Below, one piece after another: positions 41,470-50,477 of a stretch of 64,000 nt of DNA (within the stretch, counting starts at the first letter, position 1; every line of letters begins with the position of its first letter). The stretch lies in contig JALGZD010000161.1 of assembly GCA_025782395.1 (NCBI GenBank), forward strand, positions 1 to 64,000. The letters run 5' to 3'. A program made the position numbers and the translations under genes. Below the pieces are notes generated by a model. It made no database searches. It saw nothing but the letters and a program-made list of their open reading frames with translations, and was not told the DNA's origin. The stretch is from a bacterium (lineage in GTDB: Bacteria; Joyebacterota; Joyebacteria; Joyebacterales; Joyebacteraceae).

Positions 41470-41762
41470 GTAGGCAGCAGGCGTAGCCATGTCGGTGCAA
41501 CAGCATACTCGATGATTCCGATGAGGGACCTGGCGAACGTGCCGTGGTCCCTTTTGTGCGCAAAGCGCACGTGCGCGTCGATGATACGCAGGAATCGGAG
41601 GGCCGTGCAGCATGCGACAGTCAGTGATGGCTCGACCTGCGTGGGCAGAAGTGCCCGTAGGAAGACGGAGGTGGCTCTTTGTGGGACTGCCTTCGGACGG
41701 ACAGGGCCCGGCACAAGCCGGGAACCCGGAGTCAAGAGAACTCCGGGAGAGAGGAAAGCAGC
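41470..41762 (+). promoter_or_regulatory. Long structured leader of the cold-shock gene
   Basis: The leader contains a terminator-like hairpin (GGGACC 41525-41530 with GGTCCC 41546-41551 plus an inner GGC/GCC pair, then TTTT). Directly after it is a GTGCGC-AAA-GCGCAC hairpin at 41556-41570. A third, CCCGGAGT/ACTCCGGG (41725-41747), ends just before the ribosome site AGAGGAAAG. An open frame covers part of the leader but lacks a start site and family resemblance. Attenuation or temperature-dependent folding is plausible, as known for cspA-type messages. Confidence 0.6.
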
Positions 41763-41978
41763 ATGAGTATCACCGGAACGGTGAAGTGGTTCAACGACAG
41801 TAAGGGCTATGGATTCATAGCGCCCGACGACGGCTCGAAGGATTGTTTCTGCCACCACTCAGCAATCTCGAGTGATGAGGCCTTCAAGACGCTCAATGAG
41901 GGCGATCGTGTGGAGTTTGACGTTGTGGAGGCCGACAGAGGCCCGTCGGCGTCCAATGTAGTCAGGGTCACCGAGTAG
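41763..41978 (+). CDS. Cold-shock domain protein
   Basis: This is a single OB-fold cold-shock protein of 71 residues. [15 protein letters not shown] contains RNP1 (KGYGFI at 14-19). The RNP2 region reads DCFCHHSAI, where most CspA proteins have DVFVHxSAI, so two valines are replaced by Cys28 and Cys30. These proteins bind single-stranded RNA and DNA and melt RNA structure. The ATG follows AGAGGAAAG. A long structured leader precedes the gene and a strong terminator follows. Confidence 0.93.
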   Translation: MSITGTVKWFNDSKGYGFIAPDDGSKDCFCHHSAISSDEAFKTLNEGDRVEFDVVEADRGPSASNVVRVTE

Positions 41979-42031
41979 GATCCGAGCACAGAACGTCATA
42001 GCCGAACACTGATACAGGCTGTTCATGACAG

Positions 42032-42063
42032 CGGGGCCATCCCGGATTGGGGTGGCCCCGTTT
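42032..42063 (+). terminator. Terminator of the cold-shock gene
   Basis: A 12-bp stem (42032-42043 with 42049-42060, one T-G pair) with loop GGATT is followed by TTTC. It lies between convergent csp and ABC exporter genes. Confidence 0.88.
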
Positions 42064-42111
42064 CGTAGCCGCCAGGCACAGCGCTGCGCCTCGCCGCACC
42101 GCATCCGTCAT

Positions 42112-43983
42112 CTACGGTTGCTCGTTGGACGTCTTCGATCGCCGGGCCGTCCTCAAGCGTTCCTTCTTCTTCTCCGTCTGCAGAAACTCCTGGTAGGTCC
42201 GGCATCGCTCGACGAGCTCATCGTGTGTTCCGCTGTCTACGAGGCGCCCATCGTCGAGGACAAGAATGGAGTCAGCTCGCCTGATCGTCGCGAGTCGGTG
42301 TGAGACGACGAAACAGAGGCTGTCTCCGTATTCACTGTCCAGACGCGTCCAGAACCGATCCTCGTTGTGTGCGTCGAGAGCGGCCGTGCAATCGTCCAGG
42401 AGCAGCACACCGGGTCGCTCGGCAAGCGCTCTCGCGATTGCAACGCGTTGTTTCTGACCGCCGGAAAGGAGCTCGCCCTTCTGCCCGACGACCGTATCAA
42501 TGCCTGCGGGAAGCATCGTCATGTCCGAGTCCATCTGCGCCATCGACAGGCAGTGTTCCGCCCACATTCGAGGCGAAGGCGCATCCAGCAGCCCGTTCTC
42601 CGGAGGCGTTCGCCCGAAGGTGACGTTTTCCTCAATAGACTGCGAGAACAAGAGCGCCTCCTGCGGCACGTAGCCGATCTCAAGGCGATAGCTGTCCCAG
42701 TCCCATTTTCCAAGGGGGCGTCCGTTGATGAGAACATGCCCTTCATTCGGGCTGATGATGCCGGCGATGAGCTTGAGCAGCGTCGATTTGCCGCTGGCGA
42801 CCGGTCCCACGACGGCGACTCGCTGTCCCCTCGGTACGCGGAGGCTTATGTCGTTCAGAATCCGCCGGGAACCGTCATACGAAAAGGAGACCCGCTCAAA
42901 GGCTATCTCGCGAACGCAGTCAACCGGGGTGCCCGAAGGGCGTGGCTCCGTCACCGGGAACGCGCGTATTTCCTCGACGCGGTCGATTGAGACGAAGGCC
43001 TGTTGACCTGTCATGAAGAGAAACGGGATGTCCATCATCGGACCGGTAAGCATGTCGAGATAGACGTAGAACGCGAACAGCGTTCCGATCGAGAGCTCGC
43101 CGCCGATGACGAGGAAGCCTCCGTAGACTATGACTACCATCTGGCCGAGCCTGCTGGCGAACGTGTCGAGCGAGAAGAGGACGACCTGGAGCTTCACAAG
43201 TCCCATGAGGATCTCAACGCGATCCCTCAGCGTCGCCGAGAGCTGTTTGCTCTGGGCATCCTCGGCGCTGAATGCCTTGACGATCCGGATTCCTGAGAAG
43301 ACCGATTCGAGAAGGTTGTTGGTCCTGGAAACGTACTTCTGCGACTCCTCCATGTAGTGTCTCATCCTGTGCCGGAGCATGTAGAAGATCCACATCATGA
43401 TGGGGAGCGGAATTACGGAGAGCGCGGTCAGCTTTGGACTCATGACGAACATGGCTCCGAGGCAGAAGATGAGTTTCGAACTCGACTCGACCGCTCTGAA
43501 GATGCCCGAGCAGGCGAACCACGAGACCTTCGGCCACTCCGCGATATCATCAGTCAGGCGTGTGACCACGTCTCCGGTCCGGAACGCATTTCCGAAGTGG
43601 TAGTCCTTTCGCATGAGCCGGCCGAAGACGTCGTCGCGTATGTCACGCTCGAGCCGCGCGTTCACCATGGCGCGGGTGGCGGGGTAGAGGCGCGAGATGA
43701 AATGCCCCAGCAGAATGGCGCCCAGGATGAGCATGATGTCGCGGATGTCGGCATCTGTCGTGCCGGAGCCGAAGATGCCGGAAACCCGGTCGATGACTGT
43801 CCTGAAAACGAGCGGATATGCCACCGCCACAGCAGTTGACAGGAGCGTGAATGCGGCCATGAAAACGAGGAGAAACCTGTGAGGGCGCCAGTAGCCCCAC
43901 ATCCACAGAACGTGCTCCTTCAGGCTGAGCTTCGGAGCGCTGTCTGTCGTCTCTGCCGGGCGCTTTTCTGTCGTCTCTCTCAT
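42112..43983 (-). CDS. ABC exporter half-transporter, degenerate-site subunit
   Basis: The protein has 623 residues with an N-terminal six-helix permease domain (about 35-330) and a C-terminal ATPase. Walker A is VGPVASGKSTLL, the Q-loop segment is YVPQEALLFSQSIEEN and the signature is canonical LLSGGQKQRVA. Walker B ends LLLDDCTAALD, with Asp instead of the catalytic Glu. This asymmetry is known for heterodimeric type IV exporters (TM287-like subunits). The start overlaps the stop of the partner gene by four bases (ATGA). Substrate may be drugs, lipids or peptides and cannot be told. A coiled, charged C-terminal tail follows the ATPase. Confidence 0.9.
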   Translation of the reverse strand: MRETTEKRPAETTDSAPKLSLKEHVLWMWGYWRPHRFLLVFMAAFTLLSTAVAVAYPLVFRTVIDRVSGIFGSGTTDADIRDIMLILGAILLGHFISRLYPATRAMVNARLERDIRDDVFGRLMRKDYHFGNAFRTGDVVTRLTDDIAEWPKVSWFACSGIFRAVESSSKLIFCLGAMFVMSPKLTALSVIPLPIMMWIFYMLRHRMRHYMEESQKYVSRTNNLLESVFSGIRIVKAFSAEDAQSKQLSATLRDRVEILMGLVKLQVVLFSLDTFASRLGQMVVIVYGGFLVIGGELSIGTLFAFYVYLDMLTGPMMDIPFLFMTGQQAFVSIDRVEEIRAFPVTEPRPSGTPVDCVREIAFERVSFSYDGSRRILNDISLRVPRGQRVAVVGPVASGKSTLLKLIAGIISPNEGHVLINGRPLGKWDWDSYRLEIGYVPQEALLFSQSIEENVTFGRTPPENGLLDAPSPRMWAEHCLSMAQMDSDMTMLPAGIDTVVGQKGELLSGGQKQRVAIARALAERPGVLLLDDCTAALDAHNEDRFWTRLDSEYGDSLCFVVSHRLATIRRADSILVLDDGRLVDSGTHDELVERCRTYQEFLQTEKKKERLRTARRSKTSNEQP

Positions 43984-45773
43984 TCCGCCGCCTGTGCCGC
44001 GAATTGAAGGTCGAAGAGATCTCTGTACGTGCCGTCCCGTGCGTACAACTCGTCGTGATCGCCCTCTTCGATCAGCTGCCCCTCGTGCAGGACCAGTATG
44101 CGATCCGCACCTGTGACCGTTGCGAGCCGGTGGGCCACGATCAACGATGTTCGTCCCGCGAGCAGGCCGTCGAGCGCGTCCTGCAACCTTCCCTCAGTCA
44201 CAGGATCCACGGACGATGTCGCCTCGTCGAGCACCAGGATGTCAGGGTTGTCGACGATCGCGCGCGCGAAGCAGAGGAGCTGCCGCTCGCCCATCGAGAG
44301 GTTTGCCCCTCCTTCGGAGAGCTCCGTATCGTAGCCGTCCGGGAGGCGGTCGACCATTCTGTCTGCCTGCACGGTCTCGATCGCGCGCACGATTGCGTCA
44401 TCCGGGATCTCGTCTCGGAGGACCTTCAGGTTGTCCGTCAGATTCCCGGGGAAGAGGTGTATGTCCTGAAGGACGAGGCCGATCCTGCGTCTCCACTCCT
44501 TCTGTCTGAAGTGGCGGATATCGACACCATCCAGTGTTATCCTGCCTTCAATCGGTTCGTAGAACCTCAGAAGGAGATTCGTTACTGTGGTCTTGCCGCC
44601 TCCGGAGAGTCCGACCAGCGCGACCCTCTCCCCACGGCGGACCTCAAAGCTGACGTTGTCGAGCGCCGTGGCGCCGCCGTCGTACTGGAACGTGACACTC
44701 TCGAAAGCCAGCACCTTCCAGTCCGTGGGGATGTTCGGGACGGCATCCTTCCAGTCGGGCGTGCGGGATGGCGTGTCGAGTATCGCGAAGACACGGTCCG
44801 CCGACGCGAATGCCCGCTGTATGAAATCAAGCTGCTCCGAGAACATCAGGAGCGGCCAGAAAAGCCGCCTTGTGTACTCGATGAAGAGCACGAGCGTGCC
44901 GACCGTCATTGTCACGCCGAACGTGTGTCTCGCTCCGATGTAGATGATAACCATGACTGCGGCGATCTCGGCTGAAGAGAAGGCGCCCCAGAAGGCGTAC
45001 TCTCTGAAGTAGATGCGGATCTCCTTCGAGTACTTGTCCCTATTAAGACGCATGAGATTCAGCTGCGCCGTCTCCGTGTACCCGAAGATCTGCAGTATCG
45101 GGATGCTCTGCACGTACTCGGTGAGGAAGGCCGAGATCCGCGCGTAGAGCCTCCGGATGGTGCGAAATGCGCGGCGGATGTATCTCAGGAAGAAATAGGT
45201 CGCAATGACTATAGGGCTCATGAGAGCAAGGATTGACAGTGTCACACGTGCGTCGGCAGCGAGCATGACCGTAATTGTTCCGCCGAGGAGCACGATGTTT
45301 CTCATGAGGGCCAGGGCTACATCGGAGAAGAGATGGCGCAAGCGCTCAATGTCGCTTTCCACCCTTGCCATGAGCTTGCCTGGGGAGTTCTTGTCGAAAT
45401 AGGCGAGGGAGAGCCCCATGATGTGCGAGAGTGTCTGCTCCCGGAGTTCCGTGATTATCGATAGGCCTATCCTGGATACGATCACGACCTGGACGTACGC
45501 CGCTCCCATTCCGAGAGCGTAGAGAGCTATGTAGAGCAACCCCCGGCGGAGCACTCCGCCGCCGTCTCCTGCAGGTATGTCCGCATCGAGGACGTGACGG
45601 ACGATGAGAGGGCCTGCGAGCTCTGCCGCAACCGCAGTGAGCATAAGCAGAGCGGCTCCCACCAGTAGGCGCCGGTGTGGCCGGAAGAGCGGCAGAAGCC
45701 TCCGGATCATCGCGCGGAGCGGAAGCCGTTTTACCTCCTGCTCGTCCTCGTGGATGTCTTCGTCCCAGTACAT
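43980..45773 (-). CDS. ABC exporter half-transporter, consensus-site subunit
   Basis: The protein has 597 residues: a permease domain of six hydrophobic segments (about 25-320) and an ATPase domain. Walker A is VGLSGGGKTTV and Walker B is ILVLDEATSSVD with the intact catalytic Glu. The signature is NLSMGERQLL rather than LSGGQ, so the composite ATP sites of the heterodimer are unequal. It is the first gene of a two-gene operon with the 623-residue subunit. Together they form one exporter in the inner membrane. The promoter lies in the 45774-45975 interval; no clear boxes were identified there. Confidence 0.9.
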   Translation of the reverse strand: MYWDEDIHEDEQEVKRLPLRAMIRRLLPLFRPHRRLLVGAALLMLTAVAAELAGPLIVRHVLDADIPAGDGGGVLRRGLLYIALYALGMGAAYVQVVIVSRIGLSIITELREQTLSHIMGLSLAYFDKNSPGKLMARVESDIERLRHLFSDVALALMRNIVLLGGTITVMLAADARVTLSILALMSPIVIATYFFLRYIRRAFRTIRRLYARISAFLTEYVQSIPILQIFGYTETAQLNLMRLNRDKYSKEIRIYFREYAFWGAFSSAEIAAVMVIIYIGARHTFGVTMTVGTLVLFIEYTRRLFWPLLMFSEQLDFIQRAFASADRVFAILDTPSRTPDWKDAVPNIPTDWKVLAFESVTFQYDGGATALDNVSFEVRRGERVALVGLSGGGKTTVTNLLLRFYEPIEGRITLDGVDIRHFRQKEWRRRIGLVLQDIHLFPGNLTDNLKVLRDEIPDDAIVRAIETVQADRMVDRLPDGYDTELSEGGANLSMGERQLLCFARAIVDNPDILVLDEATSSVDPVTEGRLQDALDGLLAGRTSLIVAHRLATVTGADRILVLHEGQLIEEGDHDELYARDGTYRDLFDLQFAAQAAE

Positions 45774-45975
45774 GGCAGATTGGCCAGTCCTGCCCGGGCC
45801 GAGTTCCGTTCCGCCTCGGCGGGGCTTGCTCCGTCCCGGAGTTCGGGGCGGACGTGTGATTGCAGATCAATTGCACAATTTTACACGCGGCAGGATGAGC
45901 ATGCAAAGCAATAGGCGCCCGCCGCGCGTCCAGCTCACGGCTGCGCCCTACGCGCACCGTGCTCCGGATAGTCCC

Positions 45976-45999
45976 CTTCTACACAGGAACCGATACACT
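45976..45999 (+). repeat. 24-bp element upstream of the trehalose promoter (copy 1)
   Basis: CTTCTACACAGGAACCGATA + CACT matches 21 of 24 bases of a second copy at 50436-50459 in the same orientation. It ends 14 bp upstream of the -35 box of the trehalose-locus promoter. It contains TTC-N7-GAA. Confidence 0.7.
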
Positions 46000-46013
46000 A
46001 CCCCGACGATGCC

Positions 46014-46042
46014 TTGACACATGCCCCGCCAATCGCGATAAT
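46014..46042 (+). promoter_or_regulatory. Sigma-70 promoter of the trehalose locus
   Basis: Consensus TTGACA (46014-46019), a 17-bp spacer and GATAAT (46037-46042). The leader to the chosen GTG at 46193 is about 145 nt. Confidence 0.75.
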
Positions 46043-46192
46043 GCGGAGTGAACTACCAGCAACGGAACTGATGCCGGCAGCGAAGCCAGGCACCATCTGA
46101 CACGCCTCGACCACCTGATATCATGCGCTGTGGGGCGTGCTCTGTTCCACCTGCGGGCAACCGTCGACATCTGGCGCCAACGAGAGGTTTCC

Positions 46193-46873
46193 GTGACGCG
46201 TCCAACGCCAGCCGCTTCCGGAGAGGAACTGCAGTTCCGGGTGAAGGACTGCGCTCTGGCCGCGCTGGCGACAGGCGAGCGGGCGCAGAACCTCAAAGAG
46301 CTGCGTGACAAGCTGACGACGGTCGACCCCGCGAGCATATACTACCACTTCTGGGGTACGCTCCTGCGCCCCGTCTTCGACGATCCCAGGTACAACAACG
46401 ACTTCGCCATCTGGGTTTTTGACGCACTGCACGACCAGCCGCTGGCCGAGCGGCTCGGCGTGCTCGATCCGGTCGACTTCTACGACATGGAGGAGCTCCG
46501 CAGAGAGCTGCTCGACATCATCGACGAGGAACTCGACCTGATCGAAGTTCTCCCCTGGACGCCGCGCGAGTCGCAGTTCCACTTTATGCGTTCGCAGATC
46601 GTTGTGTTCGACTCGCAACTCACGGTGATAGATCCGGCGGGTCTTGCAGGCGCTGTGTCCGCCATGTCGGTCGGGAGCGTATTCTACCACTTCGTGGACG
46701 CGCGGAGGCGGACTCCGGGTGGTATTGACGACTTCCGCACATGGCTTCAGGGACTGCCGGGCGACTACAGTGCGGCCTGCGACCGGCTCGCCCAGGTGGA
46801 CCCGTTTTTCAGAAGCCTGGTCGAGATCCGTGAGGAACTGTTCGAAGCGCTGTTGGAAACACTGGCCGGGTAG
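46193..46873 (+). CDS. DUF5752-like protein of the trehalose locus
   Basis: This 226-residue soluble acidic protein has no catalytic motif I recognise. The pattern FRVKDCALAALATGERAQNLKELRDKL at the start, SIYYHFWGTLLRP ... YNNDFAIWVF ... PLAERLGVLDP in the first half and a second SVFYHFVDARRRTP ... DDFRTWL in the second half suggest an internal duplication of a helical unit. I recall such proteins beside glycosyltransferases as DUF5752. Start: GTG 46193 has GAGAGG five bases upstream; GTG 46130 lacks a site. It is the first gene of the TreT-OtsB-OtsA operon, so a regulatory or assembly role is possible. Confidence 0.65.
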   Translation: MTRPTPAASGEELQFRVKDCALAALATGERAQNLKELRDKLTTVDPASIYYHFWGTLLRPVFDDPRYNNDFAIWVFDALHDQPLAERLGVLDPVDFYDMEELRRELLDIIDEELDLIEVLPWTPRESQFHFMRSQIVVFDSQLTVIDPAGLAGAVSAMSVGSVFYHFVDARRRTPGGIDDFRTWLQGLPGDYSAACDRLAQVDPFFRSLVEIREELFEALLETLAG

Positions 46874-46935
46874 CTCACGGGAGAACGCCCGGGCGGTCGC
46901 GCGGAGCACCACGAACGGAAGGGGCAGCACTCTCA

Positions 46936-48177
46936 GTGTCTTCATCACTCGCACGATACGCTGACATCACCGGCGAAGATGTCGTCAATCAACTCCGACA
47001 GCTCGCCGAGCCGCTAGCCGGCAAGCGCGTCGTACACGTCAACTCCACACGCGTCGGTGGAGGAGTCGCGGAGATCCTCGCGAAGCTCGTACCGCTCATG
47101 CGGGAGCTCGGCATCGAGACGACGTGGGAGGTCATCACCGGCGACCCCGATTTCTTTGGCGTGACCAAGTCGTTCCACAACGCACTGCAGGGCAATCGGG
47201 TCCCCATCTCCGCAAGCCAGTACGAGCACTATGAGGCGGTGAACCGCGAGAACGCCAAGACGCTCTCTGAGAAGCTGGCGTCCGCAGATCTCGTTTTCGT
47301 CCACGACCCACAGCCGGCGCCGCTGCTGAGCTTCATCCCGAAGCGTCGCGGCAGCTGGATCTGGCGCTGTCACATCGACGCGAGCCGGCCGCACAGACCG
47401 GTCTGGAAGCACTTACGCGGATTCGTCGAGGGATACGACGCAAGCATCTTCTCGCTACCCGACTTCGCTCAGAGACTACCGCACCCTCAGTACATCATTC
47501 CGCCCAGCATCGATCCGCTGAGCGAGAAGAACGTCGATCTGCCGGCGTCGGAGATCGATGAGGTCTGCAGGCGGCATGGTATCGATCGGACACGACGGCT
47601 CGCTGTGCAGGTCTCGCGCTTCGATTGGTTCAAGGACCCGGTCGGAGTCATCGAGGCCTTCCAACTCGCGCGGAGATCCTGCCCCGATCTGCAGCTGGTC
47701 CTGGCGGGGGGGACGGCCACGGACGACCCGGAGGGCGCCGCCGTGCTCGAAGCGGTGAACACCGCCGCGAACGGCGACCCGGACATCCACATCCTGCTTC
47801 TGCCCCCCGACGCCCACAGGGAGATCAACGCGGTCCAACGTGCCGCCGATGTGGTTCTCCAGAAGTCCACCAAGGAAGGGTTCGGCCTCACCGTGACCGA
47901 GGCGCTCTGGAAGGCCCGGCCCGTGATCGGCGGCAACGTCGGAGGGATTCGACTCCAGGTCATCGACCACCATACGGGCTTCCTGGTATCGACGCCTGAG
48001 GGCGCGGCTCTGAGGATGTGCTATCTCCTCCAGCGGCCGGACCGCCTCCGAACCATGGGTGAGAAAGCCAGGGAGTTCGTCCGCGAGAACTTTCTTCTGA
48101 CCCGTCACCTCCGCGAGTACCTGACCGTGATGGTCGCGCTCACAACGGGGATGAAGGACCGGATCGAGCTCGCATGA
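46936..48177 (+). CDS. treT: Trehalose synthase, GT4 glycosyltransferase (TreT-like)
   Basis: This GT-B enzyme has 413 residues. GKRVVHVNSTRVGGGVAEIL and the following TTWEVITGDPDFFGVTKSFHNALQG are typical of TreT, which joins NDP-glucose and free glucose to trehalose. The C-terminal nucleotide-sugar site is present: QVSRFDWFKDP, QKSTKEGFGLTVTEALWKARPVIGGNVGG. The start GTG has AAGGGGC about ten bases upstream. The end overlaps otsB by four bases, indicating translational coupling. With otsB and otsA following, the locus carries two routes to trehalose, one of which looks broken. Confidence 0.85.
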   Translation: MSSSLARYADITGEDVVNQLRQLAEPLAGKRVVHVNSTRVGGGVAEILAKLVPLMRELGIETTWEVITGDPDFFGVTKSFHNALQGNRVPISASQYEHYEAVNRENAKTLSEKLASADLVFVHDPQPAPLLSFIPKRRGSWIWRCHIDASRPHRPVWKHLRGFVEGYDASIFSLPDFAQRLPHPQYIIPPSIDPLSEKNVDLPASEIDEVCRRHGIDRTRRLAVQVSRFDWFKDPVGVIEAFQLARRSCPDLQLVLAGGTATDDPEGAAVLEAVNTAANGDPDIHILLLPPDAHREINAVQRAADVVLQKSTKEGFGLTVTEALWKARPVIGGNVGGIRLQVIDHHTGFLVSTPEGAALRMCYLLQRPDRLRTMGEKAREFVRENFLLTRHLREYLTVMVALTTGMKDRIELA

Positions 48178-48971
48178 TGGATCGGAATCCGTGGCCGCCT
48201 CACGTGTCGGACGTTCCTGGCTTCTGGGACCGGGTGGCGATCGCTCCGTCGAGGATGCTCATTCTGGACTACGATGGCACGTTGGCTCCGTTCGTCGTCG
48301 ATCGGATGGCGGCATTTCCACTGCACGGGATCGCGGAGACGCTATGCGCCATCAGGGAGAGCGGGACGACGCAGTTGGCGATCGTGACAGGACGGCCGAT
48401 CGACGAACTTCTGGAACTCCTCGGCGATATTGAGATCCCGGTCGTCGGGAGTCAGGGGACGGAGTTCCGCTACCCGAACGGGCGCTGGTTCACAATGCTG
48501 CCGTCGGCTCGACAGCGGGCGAGACTCCTCCAGGCCGAGCAGGAGGCCCTGGCCTTCGCGCCCGAAGAACGCGTGGAGAAGAAGCCGGCGAGCGTTGCGC
48601 TGCACACCCGCGGCACAGCCGCGTCGAAGGCGCGAGCGAGCGAAAAGGCGCTCCGCAAACTCTGGACGCGGGATGCAGAGGAGAGCGGCCTGGAATGCAG
48701 ATCGTTCCTCGGCGGGGTGGAGTTCCGTCTCAAAGGGACCACTAAGGGGACAGCGGTCAACGTCCTCACTGAGGAATGCGCACCAGACGACCTCATCGTC
48801 TACATCGGCGATGACGACACCGACGAGGACGCCTTCGCGGCGCTCAAGGGGCGAGGACTCTCCATTCGGGTCGGGGACGCGGCGACAGCGACGGCGGCCG
48901 ACGCAAGACTGTGCGACACATCGGACGTCCGGTGGTTCCTCGTCAAATGGCTCGATGTGACGAACGCCTGA
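48174..48971 (+). CDS. otsB: Trehalose-6-phosphate phosphatase
   Basis: This is a HAD-superfamily phosphatase of 265 residues. Motif I is ILDYDGTLAP (Asp32 nucleophile, Asp34 acid). LAIVTGRP is motif II. VEFRLKGTTKGTAVNVL holds the conserved Lys of motif III, and YIGDDDTDEDAFAAL is motif IV. It removes phosphate from trehalose 6-phosphate in the cytoplasm. It overlaps treT by four bases. The partner synthase gene otsA starts 34 bp downstream and is frameshifted in this sequence. Confidence 0.9.
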   Translation: MMDRNPWPPHVSDVPGFWDRVAIAPSRMLILDYDGTLAPFVVDRMAAFPLHGIAETLCAIRESGTTQLAIVTGRPIDELLELLGDIEIPVVGSQGTEFRYPNGRWFTMLPSARQRARLLQAEQEALAFAPEERVEKKPASVALHTRGTAASKARASEKALRKLWTRDAEESGLECRSFLGGVEFRLKGTTKGTAVNVLTEECAPDDLIVYIGDDDTDEDAFAALKGRGLSIRVGDAATATAADARLCDTSDVRWFLVKWLDVTNA

Positions 48972-49004
48972 GGCGTGCACGAACAAGGCAGGACGGTCCA
49001 GCAG

Positions 49005-50422
49005 ATGCCACACCAGAGAGATAACCTCATCGTCGTTTCCAACCGCCTCCCGGTGGTGCTCTCGCGCGAAACGGACGGCTGGCACGTCGAACCTGGATCC
49101 GGCGGACTCGTCACCGCACTGGCGCCCGTCCTCCGCGACCGGGGCGGCACTTGGATCGGCTGGCCCGGGACCTCCGCTGACGGCGACATCGAGAGTGCGC
49201 TGACATCGCTCGCCGGCAAAATCGGATACTCGCTCGTACCGGTGCGGCTCACACCGAACGAGACCGCCAAGTACTACGAGGGGTTCTCCAACGAGATCAT
49301 CTGGCCGCTCTTCCACGATATGCAGTCCCTCTGTAACTTCGACCCGTCGTACTGGAATGTCTATAGGGACGTGAACCGCAAGTTCGCAGAGGTGGTCATG
49401 CGGACGGTCGGCAACGATGACTTCGTCTGGCTGCACGACTACATGCGGGAGATGGGATTCAAGGGAAAGATCGGTTTCTTCCTTCATATTCCCTTCCCTG
49501 CGCTCGACATGTTCCTCCGGCTGCCGTGGAGGGCAGAGATCCTAACGGCGCTCACAGAATGTGATCTCGTCGGCTTCCAGACGATGCGCGACAGGCGCAA
49601 CTTCGTCCACTGTCTCCGGGCAATCCTCGGGGGAGCCAGCTACTGCGGCAGAGGACAAGTGTGCGGCCTCACGACCGAGCACCGCGAGTTCCGGATTGGC
49701 GCGTTCCCGATCAGCATTGACTTCGGCTACTTCTCGGAGAAGGCGGACAGCGACAGATCCACGCGAACCTGCCCGACCGCCAGATCGTCCTCGGCGTCGA
49801 CCGGCTGGATTACAGCAAGGGGATTCTTCACCGCCTCGATGCGGTCAAGAGACTGCTCACGCGCCACCCAGAGTTCCAGAACCACGTCTCGCTCGTTCAG
49901 ATCATCGTGCCGAGCCGGCGCGGCATCCCGGAATACGAGGCGCTCAAGACGCGGATCGAGCGGGCGGTCGGAGAGATCAACGGACGGTTCACGCAGCGGA
50001 CCGGTTGGATTCCCGTCCACTACATCTACCGTTCGCTCGAGCAGACGGAGCTCGTCGCGTACTATCGTACGGCGGAGATCGCACTCATCACTCCGCTGAA
50101 GGACGGAATGAATCTGGTGGCGAAGGAGTACTGCGCCGCCAGTTCTGAAGAGAGCGGTGTGCTCATTCTGAGCGAGTTCGCCGGCGCAGCGGCGGAACTG
50201 GGGAAGGCAGCCCTACTTGTAAACCCTCACGACGTCGTGGGCGTGGCGGAAGCGCTTCACACGGCCCTCTTGATGCCGCTTGAAGAGCGCAGGCGCAGGA
50301 TGCGCAGCATGCGACAGATCGTGAGGCGTCACGACGTCTTCTGGTGGGTGGACTCATTCCTCAGGGCTGCGTTTGCAAAGGACCTGAGCAACTTCCCGGT
50401 CATTGCCGACCTCCCCACGTAG
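49005..50422 (+). pseudogene. otsA: Trehalose-6-phosphate synthase, frameshifted
   Basis: The first part (49005 to about 49752) encodes a GT20 synthase start: LIVVSNRLPVVL, GGLVTAL, WIGWPG, VWLHDYMRE, GFFLHIPFPALDMF, VGFQTMRDRRNF and FPISIDFGYFSEK. The rest (about 49754-50422) is in another frame: ANLPDRQIVLGVDRLDYSKG, IVPSRRGIPEY, TPLKDGMNLVAKEY, VLILSEFAGAAAEL and NPHD. The shift lies near 49740-49756 at GACAGCGACAG. It equals one missing base, and about seven residues seem absent compared with typical OtsA. Together the halves give about 472 residues, otherwise complete. The start is uncertain (GTG 48975 or ATG 49005). It is either a recent mutation or a sequencing error. Confidence 0.85.
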
Positions 50423-50435
50423 CATCTCATGAGCG

Positions 50436-50459
50436 CTTCTACACAAGAACTGATACATT
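50436..50459 (+). repeat. 24-bp element upstream of a second promoter (copy 2)
   Basis: CTTCTACACAAGAACTGATA + CATT, 21 of 24 identical to the copy at 45976. It ends 18 bp before the -35 box of the LVIVD-repeat gene promoter. Confidence 0.7.
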
Positions 50460-50477
50460 GGTATGTTGGGCCTGTCC

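Noticed and set aside
41380-41766. 128-codon open frame before the cold-shock gene
   Set aside because: It overlaps the csp promoter, the attenuator hairpins and the csp start, and has no ribosome site; it is leader sequence.
49561-50148. 195-codon open frame inside the otsA region
   Set aside because: It is the third frame, without GT20 motifs. The true continuation of otsA is the frame ending at 50422.
45976-50459. Mobile element bounded by 24-bp repeats
   Set aside because: There is no integrase, transposase or tRNA end. Both copies have a promoter-proximal position, which fits regulation better. Transfer is kept only as an alternative.
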